From assembly GCA_964353405.1 (NCBI GenBank), contig CAYGWJ010000444.1, positions 1 through 8,950 of the forward strand: a DNA stretch of 8,950 bases, written 5' to 3'. The notes beneath the pieces were generated by a model. That model was not told the origin of the DNA. It saw nothing but the letters and a program-made list of their open reading frames with translations, and searched no databases. A program made the position numbers and the translations under genes. This stretch comes from JBGLNJ01 sp964353405. Its GTDB lineage: Bacteria; Chloroflexota; Anaerolineae; Fen-1058. The stretch's first letter is position 1. Each line of letters starts with the position of its first letter. Below, in pieces: positions 1-5,301 of the stretch.

Positions 1-17
1 GCTTGAATGAGAGACAT
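1..17 (-). CDS. 5' end of a leftward gene downstream of padR (partial)
   Basis: Read leftward, an ATG at 17-15 opens the frame MSLIQA, which runs off the window edge. A clear Shine-Dalgarno GGAG sits 6 nt upstream and overlaps the padR stop codon (TAGGAG), so the two genes are 9 bp apart and almost certainly co-transcribed. The product cannot be determined from six residues. An ABC-transporter ATPase is a reasonable guess, because PadR regulators often sit in front of ABC exporter genes and such ATPases often begin in this way. That guess is inference only. Confidence 0.6.
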
Positions 18-26
18 GGTCAACTC

Positions 27-608
27 CTAAATTTTCTTCGGTCTTCCGCGCGGTTTGGTTTCCGGTTCCGGCAATGGCTGACGCCGGATTTCGTCGAGCC
101 GCGCCTCGATCATATCGAGCCAGCGCAAATCGGCTTCTAAATGCATGACCGCTTTGTCGAGTAAAAGAATCTTGGAGAGTTCTTTGCTGGGATCGGAATG
201 ACTGCGATGTTCGGTGACGTCGTGCAGCTCTTGGAATAAATGCGCGCGCTGGGTTTGAATCAAGCGATACGGATCCGCTACGCCTGACATCAAGCCGATC
301 ATCAATTTGAGAAAGAATTCGTCGTGCTGATGTTCCGGTTCAATCCTGCAGGCAAACCACTCTTTGAGTGTCTTGCGCCCCGCCAACGTGATCGCGTAAA
401 TCCGTTTTTCAGGTCCCGCATCCTGTTCGACGCTGTCTTTCGCGACGAGACCGCCTTGCTCCAATCGCGCCAGGGTCGTATAGATTTGCGCGGGCTTGAC
501 ATCCCAATTTTCTTCCCCGCCGACCACAGCTTGAAACGCCGCGCGCAATTCATATCCATGGCGCGGGCGTTGTGCAAGGAGACCTAAAACAGCGTGGCGG
601 ACTGACAT
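27..608 (-). CDS. PadR family transcriptional regulator with AT-hook-like C-terminal tail
   Basis: This is a 193-residue DNA-binding repressor-type protein of the cytoplasm. Residues 1-85 match the PadR winged helix: MSVRHAVLGLLAQRPRHGYEL at the start, the recognition-helix region around PAQIYTTLARLEQGGLV (39-55), and a wing ending in YAITLAGR. Residues 95-178 form the helical dimerisation domain (Vir_act_alpha_C type), ending in LRWLDMIEARLDEIRRQ. The last nine residues, KPRGRPKKI (185-193), fit the canonical AT-hook core PRGRP flanked by lysines, which is not usual for PadR. The ATG at 608 is chosen because the family motif begins there, a GAGG lies 4 nt upstream, and a consensus promoter lies just before it. 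The ligand and target genes are unknown. The family often represses itself and an adjacent efflux operon, which fits the overlapping downstream gene. Confidence 0.93.
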   Translation of the reverse strand: MSVRHAVLGLLAQRPRHGYELRAAFQAVVGGEENWDVKPAQIYTTLARLEQGGLVAKDSVEQDAGPEKRIYAITLAGRKTLKEWFACRIEPEHQHDEFFLKLMIGLMSGVADPYRLIQTQRAHLFQELHDVTEHRSHSDPSKELSKILLLDKAVMHLEADLRWLDMIEARLDEIRRQPLPEPETKPRGRPKKI

Positions 609-626
609 AAATCCTCAACCACAAAA

Positions 627-655
627 ACTATAATACGAGTTACTAGATTTGTCAA
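627..655 (-). promoter_or_regulatory. Sigma-70-type promoter of the padR gene
   Basis: On the minus strand there is a perfect -35 TTGACA (655-650), a 17-bp spacer, and a -10 TATAGT (632-627). Initiation would be near 620, giving a leader of about 12 nt that holds the GAGG ribosome binding site. The spacer includes a small odd palindrome AGTTACT, which might be part of an operator. No clear ATGT-N8-ACAT PadR site was found. Confidence 0.75.
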
Positions 656-658
656 ACC

Positions 659-784
659 TGGGCGAAAGACCCCGACCGGCGTAAGAAAGCGCACATTCCC
701 CCTGACGTCACGTTTCAGACCAAGGCCGACATTGCGCTGGGGCTGTTGGATCAGGCCAACACCTGGGGCGTCCGCCATGAAGCT
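659..784 (+). pseudogene. Remnant of an IS701-type DDE transposase
   Basis: The plus frame starting at 659 reads WAKDPDRRKKAHIPPDV and continues directly with TFQTKADIALGLLDQA, NTWGVRHEA. This matches the internal block of IS701-type transposases, which has the pattern W..DP.RR..A.IP..V.F.TKP.LAL.LL..A...GV. About 42 codons of a gene usually near 400 codons remain. There is no start codon, no DDE catalytic core, and no recognisable transposase on either side. After GVRHEA the frame stays open to about 891 but loses resemblance (TSVGNPVESRLEL). It is therefore a decayed internal fragment, not an expressed gene. I recognise the family from memory and did not search for it. No terminal inverted repeats were found. 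Confidence 0.65.
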
Positions 785-858
785 ACGTCCGTTGGCAATC
801 CCGTCGAGTCCAGATTAGAGTTGACGTTCGCTGGCGACACTGGCAGCGGTCACCACCG

Positions 859-889
859 TTTGACAAAACCTGTCAAATCACGGTATAGT
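859..889 (+). promoter_or_regulatory. Promoter with operator-like palindrome upstream of the kdgK leader
   Basis: A perfect -35 TTGACA (860-865) and a -10 TATAGT (884-889) are separated by 18 bp. The -35 box is embedded in a perfect inverted repeat, TTTGACA (859-865), AAACC, TGTCAAA (871-877), which fills half the spacer. A repressor bound there would block RNA polymerase. Transcription would start near 896 and run through the leader and terminator towards kdgK and kduD. Which regulator binds is not known. The nearby PadR protein or a sugar-acid repressor are candidates by position only. Confidence 0.7.
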
Positions 890-895
890 TGAAAA

Positions 896-1024
896 CAGAG
901 GCCGCTCACACTCTATCCTGTTCTCAGGCCGAAGGGCAGGCGCGCCGTCGGTCATCGTGGAGGCTTTACCACCATTTCGTCACCTCGCCCGTTCTGAGCA
1001 GCGTCAGGACGGGCATTTGTTTTT
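896..1024 (+). ncRNA. Putative structured leader RNA or small RNA (unassigned)
   Basis: About 130 nt lie between a strong promoter and a strong intrinsic terminator, with no ORF. Possible internal structure includes GGCCGA (928-933) pairing with TCGGTC, and GTGG...CCAC around 957-972. I compared it by eye with the consensus cores I remember of common riboswitches (TPP, FMN, cobalamin, ZTP, glycine, fluoride, c-di-GMP, guanidine) and did not recognise one. It could be an attenuator controlling kdgK-kduD or an independent small RNA. The exact 5' end is inferred from the promoter. Confidence 0.4.
987..1024 (+). terminator. Intrinsic terminator in the leader of the kdgK-kduD genes
   Basis: GCCCGTTCTGA (987-997) pairs with TCAGGACGGGC (1004-1014) in an 11-bp stem with one G-U wobble and a 6-nt loop. 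It is followed by ATTTGTTTTT (1015-1024). This has all the marks of a Rho-independent terminator. It lies 152 bp before the kdgK start and downstream of the promoter at 859-889, so constitutive termination would silence read-through into the operon. Confidence 0.85.
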
Positions 1025-1045
1025 CGCGCCTCTGAGGGGTATCGT

Positions 1046-1120
1046 ATGACACATCAAGGCAGCACGACCGCGCGCGGAGCAGTTGAGATACAAGCTACCT
1101 TGGACGAGTGGCGCGCCTGA
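1046..1120 (+). CDS. Small ORF (24 aa) between leader terminator and kdgK
   Basis: The ATG at 1046 is preceded by GAGGGG with 6-nt spacing, as good a ribosome binding site as any in the window. The frame MTHQGSTTARGAVEIQATL ends in DEWRA with TGA at 1118-1120, 55 bp before the kdgK ATG. The peptide has no signal sequence, no run of a single regulatory amino acid, and no family I recognise. It could be a leader peptide whose translation influences kdgK expression, the remains of a longer gene, or a chance ORF. Its position right after the terminator is the main reason to record it. Confidence 0.35.
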   Translation: MTHQGSTTARGAVEIQATLDEWRA

Positions 1121-1175
1121 CTCGGCAAGTCAAACCAGACAGGGGGCCACACGGGTGAAAGAAAGGATCAACAAC

Positions 1176-2207
1176 ATGAAAGTCGTCACTTTTGGTGAGA
1201 TCATGCTCCGCCTCGCCCCGCCTGGCTTCCAGCGTTTTTCGCAAGCGCGGATGTTCGAAGTGATGTACGGCGGCGGCGAAGCGAATGTCGCGGTTTCGCT
1301 GGCGAACTATGGCGAGGCTGCCGAACTGGTGACGTGCTTGCCGAGGAATGATCTGGGCGAGGCGTGCATCGCGTTCCTGCGTTCGTACGGCGTTCGCACC
1401 GATCACATTGCGCGCGGCGGCGACCGGCTGGGCATCTATTTTCTCGAAACAGGTGCGGCTCAACGAGCGAGCAAAGTCGTGTATGACCGCGCCGGCTCGA
1501 GTTTTGCCACGCTTTTACCCGGCATGATCAATTGGAAGTCTGCCTTGGAGGGCGCGGACTGGTTCCACTGGACGGGCATCACGCCGGCTGTTTCCCAAGG
1601 CGCGGCAAAAGTGTGCCGTGAAGGTATCCAGGTGGCAAAGCAACTGGGCCTGACGGTCTCGTGCGACCTGAACTATCGCGCCAAGCTGTGGAAGTGGGGC
1701 AAGTCGGCGGGCGAGGTGATGAGCGACCTGGTCGCCCTGTGCGATGTCGCCATTGGCAATGAAGAAGACGCCGACAAAGTGTTCGGCGTCAAGGCGCCCG
1801 AGGCCGACGTGACCGCCGGTAAAGTGGAGGCCGATACCTATCGGTTCGTGTGTGAGGAACTGGCGCAAAGGTTTCCCAGCTTGAAGACCATCGCCATCAC
1901 CTTGCGCGGCTCGATTTCAGCCAGCCATAACACCTGGTCAGGTGTCCTGTGGCACGCGGGCAAGTTTTGCACCGCGCCGACTTACAACATTATCCCCATC
2001 GTGGATCGAGTGGGCGGCGGCGATGCGTTCATGGGCGGCTTGATCTATGGCCTGCGCAAAGATCCGAGCGACCCGGAAAAAGCCTTGCGCTTTGCGGTGG
2101 CGGCAGCGTGTCTCAAGCACAGCATCGCCGGCGATTTCAATGCGGTCACCGTTGCCGAAGTTGAACAACTGATGTCGGGCGATGCCTCGGGACGTGTTTC
2201 TCGGTAA
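1176..2207 (+). CDS. kdgK: 2-dehydro-3-deoxygluconokinase (PfkB family sugar kinase)
   Basis: This cytoplasmic kinase phosphorylates 2-keto-3-deoxygluconate with ATP to KDPG, which an aldolase (not in the window) would split to pyruvate and glyceraldehyde 3-phosphate. The 343-residue protein begins MKVVTFGEIMLRLAPPG, as KdgK proteins do. It carries the substrate-binding GGGEANVAVSLANYG (PfkB signature 1, residues 32-46), the strand CDLNYRAKLW (163-172), and DRVGGGDAFMGGL (277-289, signature 2) with the catalytic base Asp283 in GGGD. The length is normal for the family. The frame is open upstream to a possible start at 1083, but the ATG at 1176 has GAAAGGA 8 nt upstream and matches the family N-terminus, so it is preferred. 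kduD follows 72 bp downstream. Specificity for KDG over other PfkB substrates rests on overall sequence type and on the kduD neighbour. Confidence 0.88.
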   Translation: MKVVTFGEIMLRLAPPGFQRFSQARMFEVMYGGGEANVAVSLANYGEAAELVTCLPRNDLGEACIAFLRSYGVRTDHIARGGDRLGIYFLETGAAQRASKVVYDRAGSSFATLLPGMINWKSALEGADWFHWTGITPAVSQGAAKVCREGIQVAKQLGLTVSCDLNYRAKLWKWGKSAGEVMSDLVALCDVAIGNEEDADKVFGVKAPEADVTAGKVEADTYRFVCEELAQRFPSLKTIAITLRGSISASHNTWSGVLWHAGKFCTAPTYNIIPIVDRVGGGDAFMGGLIYGLRKDPSDPEKALRFAVAAACLKHSIAGDFNAVTVAEVEQLMSGDASGRVSR

Positions 2208-2218
2208 AAGTTGGCCAG

Positions 2219-2267
2219 ATGACCGCAACGGTGAATAGGTAATTTGCCGCTCGCGGTCAGCGGTCAT
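2219..2267. repeat. Intercistronic direct and inverted repeat before kduD
   Basis: GCGGTCA occurs twice in direct tandem (2253-2259 and 2260-2266). Its complement TGACCGC occurs at 2220-2226, extending to an 8-bp inverted repeat ATGACCGC (2219-2226) and GCGGTCAT (2260-2267). A transcript could fold with either copy. The right arm ends directly before the kduD Shine-Dalgarno GGGAGG (2268-2273), so the structure might affect kduD translation or mRNA stability. Confidence 0.5.
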
Positions 2268-2279
2268 GGGAGGCGCAGA

Positions 2280-3044
2280 ATGGTTCTGGATGGTTTTCGA
2301 CTGGATGGCCGCGTGGCCCTGGTAACCGGCGCGGCGCGAGGACTAGGGCAGGCGATGGCGATAGCGCTGGCTGAAGCGGGCGCGGACGTCGCCACGTTGG
2401 ATCATGCACCAGCGCCGCAGACTTGCGAGGCGCTTGGCGCACTGGGGCGACGGTGTATGCACATTCAATGCGATTTGCGCCCTGCATCGGTGGCAGACCT
2501 GGCGCACGTCGTAGATCGAGTCACTGCAGAGATGGGACGGCTGGATGTGCTGGTGAACAATGCCGGCATCATTCGCCGCGCACCGGCTGTCGAGTTCAGC
2601 GAGGCTGATTGGGATGACGTCCTGCAAATCAATCTGAAGGCAGTGTTCTTTCTCTCGCAGGCGGCGGGGAGGGTGATGGTCAAGCAGCACGGCGGCAAGA
2701 TCATCAACATTGCTTCGATGTTGTCGTTCCAGGGCGGCATTATTGTGCCATCGTATACCGCGGCCAAGAGCGGCGTAGCGGGCATCACGCGCGCACTGGC
2801 GAACGAATGGGCCCGGCACAACGTCAATGTCAACGCCATAGCACCGGGCTACATGGCGACCGATAACACTGCTCCACTACGCGCTGACCCCAACCGCTCT
2901 GCATCCATCCTCGACCGCATCCCGGCTGGGCGCTGGGGCGTCCCGGACGACTTGAAAGGTGTCGTCGTGTTTCTCGCTTCGGCGGCCTCTGATTACGTGA
3001 ACGGAGCCATCATCCCGGTGGATGGCGGTTGGCTGACGCGTTAG
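2280..3044 (+). CDS. kduD: 2-dehydro-3-deoxy-D-gluconate 5-dehydrogenase (short-chain dehydrogenase)
   Basis: This NAD(P)-dependent cytoplasmic enzyme interconverts 3-deoxy-D-glycero-2,5-hexodiulosonate (DKI) and KDG in polyuronide breakdown, supplying the substrate of the KdgK encoded just upstream. In the 254-residue protein the Rossmann motif TGAARGLG is at 16-23, NNAG at 93-96, structural Asn118, and the catalytic triad Ser146, Tyr159 and Lys163 (YTAAK). Stretches such as ASMLSFQGGI, NVNAIAPGYMATDNT, ILDRIPAGRWG and the C-terminal DGGWLTR are typical of KduD and separate it from other SDRs. The frame is open upstream to a TTG at 2244. The ATG at 2280 has GGGAGG with 6-nt spacing and gives the usual KduD length. 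It ends 51 bp before the stop of the convergent DUF350 gene. No good terminator hairpin lies between them, only a T run at 3051-3056. Confidence 0.92.
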   Translation: MVLDGFRLDGRVALVTGAARGLGQAMAIALAEAGADVATLDHAPAPQTCEALGALGRRCMHIQCDLRPASVADLAHVVDRVTAEMGRLDVLVNNAGIIRRAPAVEFSEADWDDVLQINLKAVFFLSQAAGRVMVKQHGGKIINIASMLSFQGGIIVPSYTAAKSGVAGITRALANEWARHNVNVNAIAPGYMATDNTAPLRADPNRSASILDRIPAGRWGVPDDLKGVVVFLASAASDYVNGAIIPVDGGWLTR

Positions 3045-3095
3045 GAGCGGCTTTTTTATGCGTTCGGCGTATGGCTTGGAGGTGAACGGCACAGG

Positions 3096-3581
3096 TCAAG
3101 GGAACAACAGCTTGAGGACGCTGTCGAGCGCTGCGCCGGAGAGGAGGGCTGTGGCAAGGATCACGCCAGCCAGCAGGACGGCCACGCCGACCTTGCCCTT
3201 GCCGATCTCGGCCCATTCATCCAGCTCGCCCGTGAGGCGCGTGAACAACCACAACGCAAACGTGATGATGGCCAGCGAGAGCACCAATCCGACGGCGACC
3301 AGCAGTGCCTGGGCCAGCAAGCGCCACATCACCTCGAGCGTTGCGCCGGCATCCAGTTGGAGTGTGATGACCTGCAGCGCCGGGCGCAGGATGATGGCCA
3401 CGCCCACGATGACGGCGCCCATCACCACGCCGACGGCCGGGTTGCCCTTGCGCAGCTCGGCCCACTCGTCCAGGCCGGGCGTGGAGCGATTGAACACCCA
3501 CGCACCCAGATAAGCCGCCAGCGCGCTCAACACGACGGCGAGCGACAATTGAACGATGCTGAGAAAGATGGCCGCGATCAT
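3096..3581 (-). CDS. DUF350 (UPF0719) integral membrane protein with internal duplication
   Basis: This is a 161-residue inner-membrane protein with four predicted transmembrane stretches, at about 4-30, 49-68, 86-112 and 130-150. Each half carries the same loop motif after the first helix of its pair. They read RSTPGLDEWAELRKGNPAVG (32-51) and RLTGELDEWAEIGKGKVGV (115-133), each followed by a hydrophobic helix. This is the DUF350 pattern, twice. The biochemical function of DUF350 proteins is not established. The start at 3581 has AAGGGG 7 nt upstream. It is the last gene of the leftward cluster, separated from the peptidase gene by 54 bp that hold a strong hairpin, so co-expression may be reduced or processed there. 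Confidence 0.82.
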   Translation of the reverse strand: MIAAIFLSIVQLSLAVVLSALAAYLGAWVFNRSTPGLDEWAELRKGNPAVGVVMGAVIVGVAIILRPALQVITLQLDAGATLEVMWRLLAQALLVAVGLVLSLAIITFALWLFTRLTGELDEWAEIGKGKVGVAVLLAGVILATALLSGAALDSVLKLLFP

Positions 3582-3595
3582 GTCAAAACCCCTTA

Positions 3596-3626
3596 GACCC
3601 GGCAGGTCCCGCAGACCTGCCGGGTC
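3596..3626. repeat. Perfect 13-bp inverted repeat (hairpin element)
   Basis: GACCCGGCAGGTC (3596-3608), loop CCGCA, GACCTGCCGGGTC (3614-3626) forms a 13-bp perfect stem. No T run follows on either strand, so it is not a standard intrinsic terminator. It fills the gap between the peptidase and DUF350 genes. It resembles dispersed intergenic palindromes (REP-like) and could protect or process the mRNA. The DUF350 ribosome binding site lies just beyond it. Confidence 0.8.
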
Positions 3627-3635
3627 CAGTTGTCA

Positions 3636-4925
3636 CTATGGAAAGATTCGCCGTGTCCATTGCAGTGGGTCAACGTTCAAATTGCGGATGCGCACGTCCC
3701 AGTGTAGGTGCGAGCCGGTCGAAAGCCCGGTGCTGCCGATCTTGGCGATGGCCTGGCCTTGCCTGACACGCTGGCCCACGGTCACGTCAATCTGAGACAG
3801 GTGATAAAGACCCGAGTACACACCCCAGCCGTGGTCAATGATTAGCGCGTTGCCGCGTATCTTGAGCGGCTGCGCCAAGACCACCACGCCGTCCGCCGGG
3901 GCATAGACGGGCGCGCCGCTCACGCCCCAAAAGTCTATGCCTTCATGGTACTTGTTAAAATCAAAGCCGACATAGTCGCGGCGCGAGCCAAAGGCGGAGG
4001 TGATGTTCCCATTCGTCGGCAGCGTGAACAATCCACTCCAGTATCGTTGTGGTGTAAAGGCACTAAAGATGCTGACGAGCTTGTCGCGCTCGGCGGTGAC
4101 AATGTCCGGCGCGAGCAACGCTTGCTGAGACTCGGCAACTTTGATCGTCTCATACCAGAATTTGCCGGCCAAGACCTGGACGCTCGCCGTCATTAAAGTC
4201 TGCCGCCCGGATGGATCGGACGCCGTGATGGTCATGGGGAACAGGCCCTGCTTTTGCATGGCGTGGATGCCGATCAAGGCATAATAGGCGCTGCCCTGCT
4301 TGGCAAAGGGAATCGTCCAGTCGAGGAAGGTGCCGCTGAGGGCAACCTCCCGGCTGGTGAGGACGGTGACGGCAATTGTGTTGCCCTGGATGACGGGCAG
4401 CGGGGCAATGTCCACGCTCACGAACGGGTCGGGCAGGGAGGGCAGCGCCGGGACCGTGTCTGAATTCCTGGAGCCGGAAGGGATCATCAGCCGCTGACCG
4501 GCGTAAATCAGCGTGGTGTTCACAAGCTTGTTGTAGGTCGCCAGGTTCCACGCGGTGGTGTTGTAGCGTAGTGCGATGCGGTAAAGAGTTTCGCCGGGCT
4601 GGACGATGTAGACCATGTCGCCCGCTGGGGCGGGCGTGGCTGTGGGCGACGGAGCCGACGGCGCGTTCGGCGTGGCCGGCACGGTGAGCGATTGCCCGAC
4701 ATAGATCATGGTCGGATTGACGATGCCGTTGAGCTGGGCCAGCGTGGCGGCGTTGGTGCGATACCGGGTCGCAATGCTATAAAGTGTGTCGCCGGGACGG
4801 ACGATGTACGTCGCCGGCGCGAGTCGGGGCGGCTCAAAATTCTGGGCCGAGACCGGCAGTGGCGGCAGCGCCAACGCGATGACCCACAGCGCCAACAGCC
4901 ATGCGGATAACTTGCGGAACGACAT
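3636..4925 (-). CDS. Secreted LysM-LysM-M23 peptidoglycan endopeptidase
   Basis: This 429-residue exported cell-wall hydrolase is predicted to cleave peptide cross-links in peptidoglycan. A signal peptide covers residues 1-27 (hydrophobic LLALWVIALALPP, cleavage after VSA-Q). LysM1 is at 39-83 (YIVRPGDTLYSIATRY) and LysM2 at 105-149 (VYIVQPGETLYRIALRY), separated by a Pro/Ala/Thr linker. A beta-rich spacer (about 165-255) follows. The C-terminal M23 domain (about 300-425) has all metal and catalytic motifs: HxxxD (His327, Asp331), YHL (His375) and HxH (His406, His408). It therefore looks catalytically intact, unlike many degenerate EnvC/NlpD-type activators. The ATG at 4925 lies 3 bp after the stop of the DUF192 gene. 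Its likely ribosome binding site AGGAG (4941-4937) lies inside that gene at a long 11-nt spacing, which suggests translational coupling. Confidence 0.93.
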   Translation of the reverse strand: MSFRKLSAWLLALWVIALALPPLPVSAQNFEPPRLAPATYIVRPGDTLYSIATRYRTNAATLAQLNGIVNPTMIYVGQSLTVPATPNAPSAPSPTATPAPAGDMVYIVQPGETLYRIALRYNTTAWNLATYNKLVNTTLIYAGQRLMIPSGSRNSDTVPALPSLPDPFVSVDIAPLPVIQGNTIAVTVLTSREVALSGTFLDWTIPFAKQGSAYYALIGIHAMQKQGLFPMTITASDPSGRQTLMTASVQVLAGKFWYETIKVAESQQALLAPDIVTAERDKLVSIFSAFTPQRYWSGLFTLPTNGNITSAFGSRRDYVGFDFNKYHEGIDFWGVSGAPVYAPADGVVVLAQPLKIRGNALIIDHGWGVYSGLYHLSQIDVTVGQRVRQGQAIAKIGSTGLSTGSHLHWDVRIRNLNVDPLQWTRRIFP

Positions 4926-4928
4926 CCT

Positions 4929-5285
4929 CTAATTCTCTCCTACGTGCAGTTGATCGCCAACGGTCACGCGGTCGAGCACAGCCGGCACGGCTTCGAGCAC
5001 GTAGCGAGCAGGGAGGCGCGATGCGTAAAAAGGACGAAAGGGCCGCGCGAGTGTTTTATCCACCACGCGGAACGAATCGTCCAACCAAATTGCAGCGATC
5101 GGGAAAAAGACAAAGAACATGTGAATGGCCGTTGCGGCGATGCTGGCTTTGTTTTCGACGAGCAGCAGCCCTTCGTCCGGGGACAAGCGGCGGCGGAACA
5201 TCAGCCCACGCACGCGGCACGCAAAACTTGCGCACCACTTGACGCGAGCCAGCACCAGCTTGCCCTGGGTGCGGTTTTCGACCAT
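4929..5285 (-). CDS. DUF192 family protein
   Basis: This 118-residue protein of the DUF192 (COG1430) family has no assigned biochemical function. Family landmarks are the opening NRTQGKLVLARVKWC, RGLMFR (26-31), the core IHMFFVFFPIAAIWLD (54-69), and FYASRLPARYVLE (86-98) near a C-terminal VGDQL. No signal peptide is seen with this start, so it would be cytoplasmic. The frame stays open to an ATG at 5366. However, the family begins at about this residue, no Shine-Dalgarno precedes any candidate, and an extended -10 promoter lies 7 bp before the ATG at 5285, pointing to a leaderless mRNA starting there. A start at 5291 (two residues longer) is the alternative. It is the first gene of a leftward unit with the LysM/M23 gene. 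Confidence 0.85.
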   Translation of the reverse strand: MVENRTQGKLVLARVKWCASFACRVRGLMFRRRLSPDEGLLLVENKASIAATAIHMFFVFFPIAAIWLDDSFRVVDKTLARPFRPFYASRLPARYVLEAVPAVLDRVTVGDQLHVGEN

Positions 5286-5292
5286 GGGCATC

Positions 5293-5301
5293 ATTATACC
5301 A
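5293..5301 (-). promoter_or_regulatory. Extended -10 promoter of the DUF192-peptidase operon
   Basis: On the minus strand the sequence TGGTATAAT is a perfect extended -10 (TGnTATAAT). The position 17 bp upstream (TGTTTA) is a poor -35, as extended -10 promoters tolerate. Initiation 6-8 bp downstream falls on or next to the ATG at 5285. Confidence 0.65.

Noticed and set aside
785..858. Continuation of the transposase remnant
   Set aside because: The frame stays open, but none of the three frames shows the expected downstream IS701 motifs, so the remnant was ended at 784.
920..945. Faint similarity of the leader (TCAGGCCGAAGGGCAGG) to the conserved core of bacterial SRP (4.5S) RNA
   Set aside because: The required GGUCAGG...GGAAGG...AGCAGCC arrangement with a GNRA loop is not reproduced, and the flanking sequence does not form the long SRP hairpin.
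1083..1175. N-terminal extension of KdgK by 31 residues
   Set aside because: The extension has no family resemblance, while the ATG at 1176 has a Shine-Dalgarno sequence and begins exactly at the conserved MKVVTFGE motif.
3045..3095. Bidirectional terminator between kduD and the DUF350 gene
   Set aside because: There is a T run at 3051-3056, but the bases before it form at most a 3-bp stem, and nothing suitable serves the other strand.
3058..3513. Rightward 151-residue ORF opposite the DUF350 gene
   Set aside because: Its Ser/Thr/Ala-rich low-complexity translation is a shadow of the GC-rich membrane protein gene on the other strand.
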